Shown here piece after piece: positions 8,665 through 16,988 of a DNA stretch of 64,000 bases. The position numbers and the translations under genes were made by a program. A model generated the notes under the pieces. It searched no databases and was not told where the DNA came from. It worked only from the letters and a program-made list of their open reading frames with translations. Location: contig JANNDY010000056.1 of assembly GCA_031378345.1 (NCBI GenBank), positions 4,350 through 68,349 on the forward strand. The letters run 5' to 3'. The number at the start of each line of letters is the position of its first letter. The first letter of the stretch is position 1. The stretch comes from Emticicia sp031378345 (GTDB lineage Bacteria > Bacteroidota > Bacteroidia > Cytophagales > Spirosomataceae).

Positions 8665-9725
8665 GAAATATTGTTCAACTTTTTATAGCGAGCCAAATCA
8701 GACTGTATCATATCTGTAACTAAGCCTTTCAAATCATATTTTGGTTTCCAGCCAAGTTTTTCTTGAGATTTTGTAGGGTCGCCTATTAATAAATCAACTT
8801 CAGTTGGGCGGAAATAACGCTCATTAATGCCAACAACTTGTTTGCCAATTGGCAACTGGTGTGCCGGATTATTACAAGCAGTTACAACTCCAATTTCATT
8901 GATACCTATGCCAGAAAATTCGATTTCAATGCCCAATTCGGCAAAAGCCAATTTTAAAAAATCTCTAATAGAAGTAGTTGTTCCAGTGGCAATTACAAAA
9001 TCTTCGGGTATTTCTTGTTGAAGAATTAACCACATAGCTTCTACGTAATCTTTGGCGTGTCCCCAATCTCTACGTGCATCAAGATTTCCCAAATAGATAC
9101 AATCTTCTTTTCCAAACAAAATATTGATGATGCCAAGTGTGATTTTGCGAGTTACGAATGTTTCACCTCTCAATGGTGATTCATGGTTGAATAAAATTCC
9201 ATTACACGCAAACATTTGATAAGCTTCACGGTAATTTACTGTTATCCAATAACCATAAAGTTTGGCAACTGCATAAGGCGAGCGAGGATAAAAAGGCGTT
9301 GTTTCACTTTGTGGAACTGCCTGAACTAAGCCATAAAGTTCCGAAGTTGAAGCTTGATAAATACGAGTTTTGTGTGTCAAATTTAATATTCTGACAGCCT
9401 CCAAAATTCGGAGTGTACCTAATCCATCAACTTGAGCGGTATATTCGGGTTCGTCAAAACTTACTTTTACGTGCGACATTGCACCTAAATTATAAATTTC
9501 ATCGGGTTGGATTTCTTGAATTAATCTTATAATGTTTGAAGAATCAGCTAAATCGCCAAAATGTAGATGAAAATTTTTAGCATCATATAAGTGGTCAATT
9601 CGTTGAGTATTAAAACTTGATGCTCTACGCTTAACTCCGTGAACTTCATATCCTTTTTGTAGGAGTAACTCGGCTAAATATGCACCATCTTGACCTGTTA
9701 TTCCTGTAATTAAGGCTTTTTTCAT
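8661..9725 (-). CDS. gmd: GDP-mannose 4,6-dehydratase
   Basis: A 354-aa Gmd that converts GDP-D-mannose to GDP-4-keto-6-deoxy-D-mannose, the first step to GDP-fucose, GDP-rhamnose or GDP-perosamine for surface glycans. Seen: GITGQDGAYLAE dinucleotide-binding loop, T127/E129 in ASTSELYG, Y151 and K155 in YAVAK, and LGNLDARRDWGHAKDYV. Length is typical. It overlaps the downstream paralogue by 4 bases (translational coupling likely). No GDP-fucose synthase (fcl) or rhamnose reductase (rmd) occurs in the window, so the end product is not decided. Confidence 0.94.
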   Translation of the reverse strand: MKKALITGITGQDGAYLAELLLQKGYEVHGVKRRASSFNTQRIDHLYDAKNFHLHFGDLADSSNIIRLIQEIQPDEIYNLGAMSHVKVSFDEPEYTAQVDGLGTLRILEAVRILNLTHKTRIYQASTSELYGLVQAVPQSETTPFYPRSPYAVAKLYGYWITVNYREAYQMFACNGILFNHESPLRGETFVTRKITLGIINILFGKEDCIYLGNLDARRDWGHAKDYVEAMWLILQQEIPEDFVIATGTTTSIRDFLKLAFAELGIEIEFSGIGINEIGVVTACNNPAHQLPIGKQVVGINERYFRPTEVDLLIGDPTKSQEKLGWKPKYDLKGLVTDMIQSDLARYKKLNNIS

Positions 9726-9852
9726 TGGATATTTTGAATTTTTTAGAGAGGAGTTGGCTGGAATTGATTTAGCTACTCAACATTAGATTTTACAAATGAC
9801 AGACTTATTTTTGAAGAAAATTTCAGAAAATTTCCTTAGATTTTTTACAAAA

Positions 9853-11109
9853 TTACGAAATTTGCTTGTAAATCTGAATATGTTCATTCGTAAATTTTTC
9901 CCACGAAAATTTGCTGGCTTGAATCAGTGCCTTTTTTGCTAAATCTTTATGAAAGGCATCATCTTGATAAATTTTGAGCATCGAAATCGAAATCGAAGTA
10001 ACATCGTTAGAATCAACCAAGATTCCTGCATCACCAACTACTTCTGGAATCGAACTATTGTTTGATGAAATGACCGGAATTCCACATTGCATTGCTTCCA
10101 AAGGCGGAAGTCCAAACCCTTCATAGTGTGAAGGATAAACAAATCCTCGTGCCGATGAATACAATGCCGCCAAATCTTCGTCTGCAGCATAGCCTGTAAT
10201 AATTATTTTGTTTTTAATGTTTGGATTTACTTCAATTTCTTTGAAAATTGCGTCAAAATCCCAACCTTTTGTGCCTACCAAAACAAGGTTCAAATCTTCA
10301 ATTTTTTCTTGTTGCACCATGCTCGCAAATGCCCGAATAGTGCTTTCAATATTTTTGCGAGGCTCTAAAGTTGACAATGAAAGAAAATACTTTTGGTCAG
10401 TCGGTATTTTGTATTTTTTTAATATTCTTTCAGCTTTTGCTCTGTCGTGTTCTTGGTAAAATGTTTCTTTTGACGCTGCCAAAGGCACAACAAAAACTCT
10501 TGTTGGGTCAATGCCAGTAACGTTGCACAAGTCATTTTTTGTTGATTCTGAAATACAAATAGGAAAAGTGTTTTCATCAATACTGGCTACGATTTTTTCC
10601 ATCATCATTTTATTCCAAGGACCAAAATAATGAGGAAACAAAATCGGAATCATGTCATAAATGGTAATGACTTTTTTTGGTTTTGATAGTCCACTTAGCT
10701 CATTTGGAAGAGGTAAAAAAGGTGAATGAAATATATCGTAGTCAGAAATAATGCTTGGATTTAAGCTAAATTTTGGCTTGACATAACCACGTGTTCGAAC
10801 AAAAATCTCTCTCACAGCCTTCTGTGGCATTGATTTTAATGGAAAAATGGAAATAATGCCATTTTCAATTTTAGCTCCAATTTTATCAATATTTTTATTG
10901 ACAAAATTGAAATGAGTTTCTGGATAATATTTTTTTAAATATTTCAACATTTCAGGTAAATGTTCAACATTTCCTAAAGATAACTCTATCTCTGAACTAT
11001 CGTTTAAACCTTTAAAAAGTTCTTCGGCAACTCTAAAAATACCTGTTCTTGCTGTTTCGTGATAATAACTTAAACCTATAACTGAGGCATCCAAAATGAC
11101 TTTATTCAT
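9853..11109 (-). CDS. Glycosyltransferase family 4 protein
   Basis: A GT-B fold, GT4-type glycosyltransferase (418 aa from the chosen start). The C-terminal domain has LSTLEPRKNIES, then YEGFGLPPLEAMQCGIPV with the E-x7-E motif that binds the nucleotide sugar, and SSIPEVVGDAGIL. I begin at the Met of MNKVILDAS (11109); a start 10 codons earlier would overlap the preceding stop. The next gene upstream is the DUF5672 gene, and together with gmd this suggests transfer of a mannose-derived sugar to a surface polysaccharide. Donor and acceptor are not determinable. Confidence 0.92.
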   Translation of the reverse strand: MNKVILDASVIGLSYYHETARTGIFRVAEELFKGLNDSSEIELSLGNVEHLPEMLKYLKKYYPETHFNFVNKNIDKIGAKIENGIISIFPLKSMPQKAVREIFVRTRGYVKPKFSLNPSIISDYDIFHSPFLPLPNELSGLSKPKKVITIYDMIPILFPHYFGPWNKMMMEKIVASIDENTFPICISESTKNDLCNVTGIDPTRVFVVPLAASKETFYQEHDRAKAERILKKYKIPTDQKYFLSLSTLEPRKNIESTIRAFASMVQQEKIEDLNLVLVGTKGWDFDAIFKEIEVNPNIKNKIIITGYAADEDLAALYSSARGFVYPSHYEGFGLPPLEAMQCGIPVISSNNSSIPEVVGDAGILVDSNDVTSISISMLKIYQDDAFHKDLAKKALIQASKFSWEKFTNEHIQIYKQIS

Positions 11110-11138
11110 GTAAAATTTGATGTTCGTTTTGAAAAACA

Positions 11139-11954
11139 CTATAACTTATACCCAAATTTTTCAATTTCTTTTTTCCAGAAATCTGTATCGTAAATATCCC
11201 AAGCATGACAACCAAAAGGCAAGCCTCCGTTGAGTTTGTAGGCTTTTTCGGGTAAATGCTCGACCGCAAATTTCAAGGCAATTTTCCAATCAGGAATTTT
11301 GAGTTGAGGCACATAACGATTTAGCTCAATGCACCAAAACATATCTTCATTATAGGCAGGGTGCGTTTTGACTTTCTCTAAATATTCGGCAATTTTTTGC
11401 TTATTTTTTGGAATAAAACTCAATAATTTCTTAGTCTTTCTTAACGAAAATCCACCATTGCCAACCGAGCGTTTCATAATGATTTCCTTTGGACCAAATT
11501 TGCCATAAAGGTCTTCTTTTAAGTCAAACCACAAGGCTATTTTCTTCTTAAAATTCCAAATGAATTCTTGAATTTTTGAGTTAAAATCAATTTCTATTCT
11601 CCACGGAGCTCCAATATAATCATAGCCCTTTGCACACCATTCATTCAATTCATCTCGAAAAACAAAAGCATCTAATTGATAAATGAGCATATATTCATAA
11701 GCCAAAAAACGACTATAAAACTCTTCAGAAAGTAACAAACGATTATAAGAAAGTGTACTTTTGAAATAGGCATCATCAAAATTTTCAAATTTTATTTGCG
11801 GATATTTTTCTTGTAAATAGTTGATATTCAGCGATTTAGGTTTAATAATCAAAACTGGATAATGCCCAAGAACAGCCATTCCTTGCGAAAGAGAAATCTC
11901 TTCAGTATGACTCAGTTTTTCTTGATAAATCGGAATAACTATGCAGACGCCCAC
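11139..11954 (-). CDS. DUF5672 family protein (glycosyltransferase-like)
   Basis: A 271-aa DUF5672 protein, a family commonly found in O-antigen and glycan loci. Characteristic parts are IPIYQEKLSHTEEISL at the start, YMLIYQLDAFVFRDEL, GYDYIGAPW, VGNGGFSLRK and NEDMFWCIEL. The LDAF segment is reminiscent of a DXD-type metal/nucleotide-sugar site. The start must be GTG at 11954: an in-frame stop lies five codons upstream and the next ATG is 26 codons inside the conserved region. A word-palindrome repeat begins only 4 bases upstream of this GTG. Confidence 0.85.
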   Translation of the reverse strand: MGVCIVIPIYQEKLSHTEEISLSQGMAVLGHYPVLIIKPKSLNINYLQEKYPQIKFENFDDAYFKSTLSYNRLLLSEEFYSRFLAYEYMLIYQLDAFVFRDELNEWCAKGYDYIGAPWRIEIDFNSKIQEFIWNFKKKIALWFDLKEDLYGKFGPKEIIMKRSVGNGGFSLRKTKKLLSFIPKNKQKIAEYLEKVKTHPAYNEDMFWCIELNRYVPQLKIPDWKIALKFAVEHLPEKAYKLNGGLPFGCHAWDIYDTDFWKKEIEKFGYKL

Positions 11955-11958
11955 TCGT

Positions 11959-12055
11959 TTTGGCTGTTAGCCGTTAGCAATTAGCTATTGGCTTTTATTA
12001 AATGATAAAAAACTTTTTTTGTTTGCTAACAGCTAATCGCTAAAAGCTAATTGCT
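11959..12055. repeat. Word-palindrome of the AGCTAATAGC family
   Basis: Arm 1 (11959-11996) carries TTAGCTATTGGCTTTT-type words. Arm 2 (about 12024-12054) carries the complementary AGCTAATCGCTAAAAGCTAATTGC. They flank a 25-base A/T loop. The same word family occurs at 33751-33880 and 41158-41271. It fills nearly the whole gap between the SDR and DUF5672 genes. Confidence 0.8.
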
Positions 12056-12057
12056 CT

Positions 12058-12819
12058 TTATATTATCGTCCCACCATCAATGGCAAATATGCCACCAGTT
12101 GTATAGCCAGATGCCGCCGAAGCTAAATATAGTGCCATTGGCGAAATCTCATCAACAGTTCCCATACGGGCAATTGGGAGGTTTTTAGTAAAATGATTTA
12201 AGGTTTTGTCATTGTCCCAAAGTGCCTGACTGAACTTGGTTTTTATCAAACCCGGAGCAATTGCATTAACTCTGATGCCATCAACGCCCCATTCTTTTGC
12301 CAAAACTTTGGTAAGCATATTCAGTGAAGCCTTGCTCACACTATACATTCCCAAACCTGGGTCTGGCGTATGTCCAGCAATGCTACTAATATTAATGACA
12401 CTTCCACCACCACGAGATTTCATGCTTGGATAAGCCATTTTTGCCAATTCAAAAGGAGCTTTGACATTTATTTGCATGATTTTGTCGAATGCACTTTCCG
12501 AACATTCCAACGAAGGACCATAGGCTGGATTTGTGGCAGCGTTATTGACTAAAATATCAATTCCACCGTAAATTTCAATCGTTTTTTCAACCAAGTTTTG
12601 TAGTTGATCCATATCGCCAGTGTGTGCTGCAATGCCAACGCACTCGCCACCTTCGGCTCTTATTTCTTTTGCCAATTCATCCAAATCAGCTTGTTTTCTG
12701 CTACTTACGACAACTTTTGCCCCGTTTGCTGCATAAATTCGGGCAATTGCCTCGCCAATTCCTTTGCTTGCTCCTGTGATTACAGCAACTTTTCCTGTTA
12801 AATCAAATGTGTTTTTCAT
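12058..12819 (-). CDS. SDR family oxidoreductase
   Basis: A 253-aa classical short-chain dehydrogenase/reductase. It shows TGASKGIGEAIA (cofactor loop, about 16-27), NNAA, the catalytic Ser in INISSIAGH and the YSVSK Tyr/Lys pair, plus a C-terminal GGIFAIDGGTII typical of the FabG-like subgroup. VSSRK after the second strand suggests NADP preference. The substrate is unknown; position near glycan genes is not strong evidence because repeat-filled gaps separate it from its neighbours on both sides. Confidence 0.92.
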   Translation of the reverse strand: MKNTFDLTGKVAVITGASKGIGEAIARIYAANGAKVVVSSRKQADLDELAKEIRAEGGECVGIAAHTGDMDQLQNLVEKTIEIYGGIDILVNNAATNPAYGPSLECSESAFDKIMQINVKAPFELAKMAYPSMKSRGGGSVINISSIAGHTPDPGLGMYSVSKASLNMLTKVLAKEWGVDGIRVNAIAPGLIKTKFSQALWDNDKTLNHFTKNLPIARMGTVDEISPMALYLASAASGYTTGGIFAIDGGTII

Positions 12820-12828
12820 AGTTTTTAT

Positions 12829-12868
12829 ACCCCAAACCGACCCATCGAACTGTCCCTAAAGGGGCTTT
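12829..12868. repeat. C-rich intergenic repeat, single arm
   Basis: ACCCCAAACCGACCC followed by CCCTAAAGGGGCTTTA resembles one arm of the C-rich repeats at 21598-21696 and 40932-41004. It stands just before the SDR start codon (CAT at 12817-12819). Confidence 0.4.
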
Positions 12869-12895
12869 ATTAATTTGTTGATTTTTTTTCTTAAA

Positions 12896-13666
12896 TTATT
12901 TTTTCTCACAAAAATATACTATTTCTTCACTCGGCAAAGAATATCTTTTTACCAAATCTTTCGACATTTTCAATACAAAATCATCTTCTGTTACCTTAAA
13001 ACCTGCTTTTTCTAATTCTTGACCATAATCTCGTCCGAAAAGACGAAGGTGGTCATTTTGCCAGAAAACTCGTTCACGCTCACGTGGGTCGGTGATGCTT
13101 GAATCTTCAAAAGTATGTGCTTTTGTCCAATCTTGTGGCGACTGAATAATTGCCCAACCATTAGGTTTCAGCACTCTATAAAGTTCCGACATCGCTTTGT
13201 GGTAGTTGTCCACGTGTTCCATTACGTGGTTGCAAATCGCCACATCAAAAGTATTTGCCTCAAAGGGAATGTCGTGAATATCCATTTTTACTTTTGCCAA
13301 AGGTGACTCGATATCTGCTGTGATATAATCCAAGTTTTTCATTGCTTCAAAACGGTCAATAAAGCAATATTCGGGAGCAACATGAAGCACTTTTAGGTGT
13401 TTTGCTGAATAAAAATTAGTGCGTTGTTTCATGTACAAAGCCATCAAACGGTGTCTTTCGAGAGCCAAACAGTTTGGGCAAAGTGCATTCGGGCGAGAAA
13501 CTAATCGCCCGTAAGGCATGAATTTCGTTAGTTTTACTTCACAAACAGGGCATTCAACATTATTTCCTTTCAAGAAAAAAGTATAGATTTTTAGCGGAAT
13601 ATGGCTAAATAATTGAAGGTATTTTCGAGGTACAAATCGGAGTAAAAAACTAATAATTTTTCCCAT
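12896..13666 (-). CDS. Class I SAM-dependent methyltransferase with N-terminal zinc-ribbon-like segment
   Basis: About 256 aa from the Met of MGKIISFLLRF (13666). The upstream in-frame extension is repeat DNA (reiterated TTCTGAG) and is unlikely to be coding. A CxxC...CxxC arrangement (CPVC ... CPNC, residues about 38-66) precedes a methyltransferase domain with LHVAPEYCF, DIHDIPFEANTFDVAICNHVMEH and YRVLKPNGWAIIQSP. This layout is common in glycan-associated methyltransferases of Bacteroidota. The target is not identified. Confidence 0.85.
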   Translation of the reverse strand: MGKIISFLLRFVPRKYLQLFSHIPLKIYTFFLKGNNVECPVCEVKLTKFMPYGRLVSRPNALCPNCLALERHRLMALYMKQRTNFYSAKHLKVLHVAPEYCFIDRFEAMKNLDYITADIESPLAKVKMDIHDIPFEANTFDVAICNHVMEHVDNYHKAMSELYRVLKPNGWAIIQSPQDWTKAHTFEDSSITDPRERERVFWQNDHLRLFGRDYGQELEKAGFKVTEDDFVLKMSKDLVKRYSLPSEEIVYFCEKK

Positions 13667-13675
13667 GTGGTGAGA

Positions 13676-13705
13676 GTTCTGAATTCTGAGTTCTGAGTTC
13701 TGAGT
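13676..13705. repeat. Reiterated TTCTGAG words
   Basis: Four near-copies of the 7-base word TTCTGAG/TTCTGAA in a row, ending 9 bases before the methyltransferase ATG. Only one arm is present, unlike the hairpin-forming repeats elsewhere. Confidence 0.55.
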
Positions 13706-13882
13706 TTTTGTAAAAATAAAAGAACATCGCAAATATATGGCAAAGTGCTGATTATAAGCACTTTACAGAAAAAACGATTGCGAAATTGTTAATTGATAAT
13801 TGATATTTGTATCAATTTTGTTCCAAAATTAGTTATTTTTGTGTTCAGTTTTAACACCAATCACAATAAAAGATTTAAAGCA

Positions 13883-14236
13883 ATGGAAGTAAAAAAACAA
13901 AAACCACCTGGCAGAAAGCTTTTGAAACACATGAGTTTATATACAAAATGGTTAATTTCTTCAATCGGAGGGTTAGCAATAATAGGTTTTGGACTATGTG
14001 TTTTCGGTGAGGCATCTAATCTAAAGCATACAAATGCACCATTTCTTCGTTGGTTTTTACTTGGCACCTACAGCCTCATTATGATAAATGGAGGATTATG
14101 TGTTTTCGGTCAAGCAATTATTTTTAAAGTTAAAATACAAAACAAAAAATTGATTAAAAAAGCTTTGAAACAACGTGCTAAACGTGCTACTAAGAAATTG
14201 ACAATTACTAAAATGGAAGTGCCGAAAACTGAGTAA
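13883..14236 (+). CDS. Small two-helix membrane protein, hypothetical
   Basis: About 117 aa starting MEVKKQKPPGRK at 13883. An upstream ATG at 13793 would add 30 residues encoded by AATTGATAATTGATA-type repeat DNA, so I reject it. Two hydrophobic segments (WLISSIGGLAIIGFGLCVFG and WFLLGTYSLIMINGGLCVFG) both end GLCVFG and look like an internal duplication. The tail is very basic (KKALKQRAKRATKK). The family is not recognised. It converges on dnaX with 2 bases between stop codons. Confidence 0.65.
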   Translation: MEVKKQKPPGRKLLKHMSLYTKWLISSIGGLAIIGFGLCVFGEASNLKHTNAPFLRWFLLGTYSLIMINGGLCVFGQAIIFKVKIQNKKLIKKALKQRAKRATKKLTITKMEVPKTE

Positions 14237-14238
14237 TT

Positions 14239-16005
14239 TTAATACACCAACTCCAAACCTAATTTTTCTCGCAGTTCTAATAAGACAGGATTTTTGTTGG
14301 CTAAAAATTCAAACTTTTCTTGGGCAGTATATGGGCGACGTTCTCCAGAAGTTTCTACAATTTCTGCAGAAATCTGAATTGCCGAATTACGCAGTTTTTT
14401 ACGAAGAAAAACCGCCAAATCTTGCTTAAGTTGGGTCAGAGTATCTAACTGGATTTGGTTGTCTAATAACAATTTTAAAGTTGTTCCTTCTAACTCAAAA
14501 TCTCGTTTAAGCATCACTTTTAGTGTTTCATTATCACGAGTGTCTGCAAAATAATGAAGCCCTTTTTGCATATCTTCAAAAGTAAATACTTCGCTAAAAG
14601 TTTGTGTATTGGCTTGATTATCAGTATTTTGTGTATTTTCTGAATTAGAATTTTGTTTTGGAGTTTCCAAATCAACAGTAGAACGTAACTTGGAAATGCC
14701 TGATGAAGGTCGAGCAAATGCTTGAGGTGCAGAAACTGGATTTTCTCTAACTTGTTCTACCTTTTCAACAATTGCAGGTGCATAAACTGGGGTAGGTTTT
14801 GCCTCAATTGGAGCGTTTTGAACAGGAATGTTTTTTACAAGAATTTCAGCTTTTACACTACTGTTTTTTTTTTCGTCCCCATTGCTGGGTAGCTCACTTA
14901 GGTTTAAAACTTGGTGAATCTGCGACATTTTCATCAGCCCAATTTCTATATGTAAACGCTGGTTTTTGGCAGATTTATAATTCAAATCAAGCTGACTGCC
15001 AATACTTAATGAGGAGAAAATATATGCCAAGGATAGTTTTTCGGATTGCTCCAAATATCGCCTTTGGATTGATTCTGCAACTTGTAATAATTTAACCGTT
15101 TGAGGATCTTTGCTCACCATCAAATTTCGAAAATGTTCGTTTAAACCAACGGCAAATTGATGTCCATCAAAGCCTTTTTCAAGAATTTCGTCATACAATA
15201 AAAATGCTTCCGAAATATTTCCAGATGCCAACGAATTGACCATTTTGAAATAATAATCGTAATCAAGAATATGTAAATTTTCTAAGACAGCATTATAAGT
15301 AATTTCTGAACCAGAAGAGAAAGTTACGTTCAAATCGAACATCGAAAGGGCATCTCTCAAACCTCCATCAGCTTTCTGTGCAATTAGTTCAAGTGCTTGA
15401 TAGTCAGCACTTACGTTTTCTTTTTTAGCGACATTTGCCAAATGGTCGGCAATGTCTTTTATTTGAATTCTATTAAAATCAAAAATCTGACAGCGGCTCA
15501 AAATCGTAGGCAAGATTTTGTGTTTTTCCGTGGTAGCCAAAATAAAAATCGCATAACTTGGCGGCTCTTCTAAGGTTTTCAAAAACGCATTGAAAGCCGA
15601 TTGCGAAAGCATGTGAACCTCATCAATGATATAAACTTTGTATTTGCCATGCTGAGGAGGAAACCGAACTTGGTCAGTCAGGTTTCTGATGTCTTCCACC
15701 GAATTGTTGGAGGCGGCATCAAGCTCATGGATATTGAAAGAGGCATTATTATTGAAACTTTTGCAAGATTCGCAGGCGTTGCAGGGCGAAATATCTTCGG
15801 CAAGATTCTGACAATTGATTGTTTTAGCTAAAATTCGGGCACAGGTTGTTTTTCCAACACCACGAGGACCACAAAACAAAAATGCTTGAGCCAAATGATT
15901 GGTTCGGATTGCATTTTGAAGGGTTGTCGTGATGTGAGATTGACCAACTACGGCATCAAAAGTAATTGGGCGGTATTTTCGTGCTGAAACAACAAATTTT
16001 TCCAT
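14239..16005 (-). CDS. dnaX: DNA polymerase III subunit gamma/tau
   Basis: A 588-aa clamp-loader ATPase that loads the sliding clamp and, as tau, links the polymerase cores. Walker A GPRGVGKT at 46-53, zinc-binding Cys 65, 75, 78 and 81, DEVH Walker B (IIDEVHML), sensor SRC, and EEPPSYAIFILATT. The conserved AAA+ domains end near residue 360; the rest is a variable linker and tau tail. At codons 378-381 (GAA AAA AAA AAC) there is a run of ten A. One added A leads to a stop after two more codons and one lost A to a stop after three more, so slippage would yield a 382-383 aa gamma-like form. Confidence 0.97.
   Translation of the reverse strand: MEKFVVSARKYRPITFDAVVGQSHITTTLQNAIRTNHLAQAFLFCGPRGVGKTTCARILAKTINCQNLAEDISPCNACESCKSFNNNASFNIHELDAASNNSVEDIRNLTDQVRFPPQHGKYKVYIIDEVHMLSQSAFNAFLKTLEEPPSYAIFILATTEKHKILPTILSRCQIFDFNRIQIKDIADHLANVAKKENVSADYQALELIAQKADGGLRDALSMFDLNVTFSSGSEITYNAVLENLHILDYDYYFKMVNSLASGNISEAFLLYDEILEKGFDGHQFAVGLNEHFRNLMVSKDPQTVKLLQVAESIQRRYLEQSEKLSLAYIFSSLSIGSQLDLNYKSAKNQRLHIEIGLMKMSQIHQVLNLSELPSNGDEKKNSSVKAEILVKNIPVQNAPIEAKPTPVYAPAIVEKVEQVRENPVSAPQAFARPSSGISKLRSTVDLETPKQNSNSENTQNTDNQANTQTFSEVFTFEDMQKGLHYFADTRDNETLKVMLKRDFELEGTTLKLLLDNQIQLDTLTQLKQDLAVFLRKKLRNSAIQISAEIVETSGERRPYTAQEKFEFLANKNPVLLELREKLGLELVY
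14864..14873 (-). other. A10 slippery run in dnaX (predicted gamma/tau switch)
   Basis: On the minus strand the message reads G-A10-C. With an extra A the frame reads AAA AAA AAA CAG TAG; with one A missing it reads AAA AAA ACA GTA GTG TAA. Both alternative frames close at once, just after the AAA+ domains. Thermus thermophilus dnaX makes gamma by transcriptional slippage at a run of nine A, and E. coli by ribosomal -1 shift at A6G. Use of the site here is inference. Confidence 0.55.
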
Positions 16006-16094
16006 GCCGCAAGTTACAAAAAAAAATGATTTGCTGACTTAATTTTGGAATTCTGATGACAGTTTATGTTGAATTTCTTATTTTGAGATTAGGT

Positions 16095-16784
16095 TTATTC
16101 AGCAATTTGATAAGCTAAAATATTTTTTCTGTCGAAACTTAATTTTATCTTTGCAAGGCCAGATATGAATAAAAAATGCCCCGATATAAAAGCAAATCGA
16201 GTGATAACTTCTATGAACCATCGAGGGTCAGACAAAAGTATTGTACCAAAAATCATTGAAAAAATGATAAGTGTATAACCGAAATATAATTGTCGGAAAA
16301 GTCCATCATTCTCTCTTTTTAATGAAATAAAAAGTAAAATTGTGCCTGCCTGAATAGCAATAATATAAATCAACCAATTCTCAAATCCACTTATCATAAA
16401 ACTTACGCCGATAGCTAATAAGAAATAATTGAAAGCCCATCGAAACAATCTTCCCGAAAGACTAAGCGTATTTTTTATATCTTGATAAAGTATATTTATA
16501 AAAAAAGTGCTTTTTAAAATTATTAAAAACCTATAGATATTTTGCTGAGAAGACCAATGGCTATAAAAGAAATAACTTGCCAACGAAGCTGTAATCAGAG
16601 CAAAAATTAACATCAAATGACGATTGGAAAAAGTTGACCTTGGAAGAATCCACAAGAGTAGCACAAACATCAGTATTGGCCTCAACCATTGACTAATTGC
16701 TTGACCAGGTATGATACAATGAATCAAATCAAAAATGGAAAGTGCAACAAAAACAAGCAGAATAGCTTTTTTAGGAGAAATCAT
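16095..16784 (-). CDS. Polytopic membrane protein, hypothetical
   Basis: A 229-aa protein with about six hydrophobic helices (for example LMFVLLLWILP, FLLAIGVSFMISGF, TLIIFSMIFGTILL, FISGHFLFISGL). No catalytic motif is visible and the family is not recognised. Its general layout resembles YhhN-type membrane proteins, but I would not assign it. It stands alone between dnaX and a divergent lipoprotein gene. Confidence 0.7.
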   Translation of the reverse strand: MISPKKAILLVFVALSIFDLIHCIIPGQAISQWLRPILMFVLLLWILPRSTFSNRHLMLIFALITASLASYFFYSHWSSQQNIYRFLIILKSTFFINILYQDIKNTLSLSGRLFRWAFNYFLLAIGVSFMISGFENWLIYIIAIQAGTILLFISLKRENDGLFRQLYFGYTLIIFSMIFGTILLSDPRWFIEVITRFAFISGHFLFISGLAKIKLSFDRKNILAYQIAE

Positions 16785-16954
16785 TTTTATAGTTTTTTGG
16801 GGTTCTTAGAGTAAAATTACTATTTTTGTTCAAAAAAAACCATTTTTTTTGTACTTTTTCTTGAAAGAAAATTTTTTTATGATTAACGTTTTTTCTGCAC
16901 GATTTTTGCTAATAAATAAGTTTTACAGTAAAAATGATTCAAACATTGTAAAAA

Positions 16955-16962
16955 TACTTTTG
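16955..16962 (+). promoter_or_regulatory. -7 promoter element of the lipoprotein gene
   Basis: TACTTTTG matches TAnnTTTG and lies 26 bases before the ATG at 16989. No good -33 TTTG is present at the right distance. Confidence 0.4.
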
Positions 16963-16988
16963 CTTTGTATTTAGTTTAAAAATAGAGA

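Noticed and set aside
6796..13666. The polysaccharide block as a recently acquired genomic island
   Set aside because: No integrase, transposase, tRNA boundary or direct repeats were seen, and base composition looks like the surroundings by eye.
13793..13882. Longer start for the small membrane protein
   Set aside because: The extra 30 codons are AATTGATA-type repeat DNA and would place an additional hydrophobic stretch before a basic segment; the Met at 13883 gives a cleaner protein.
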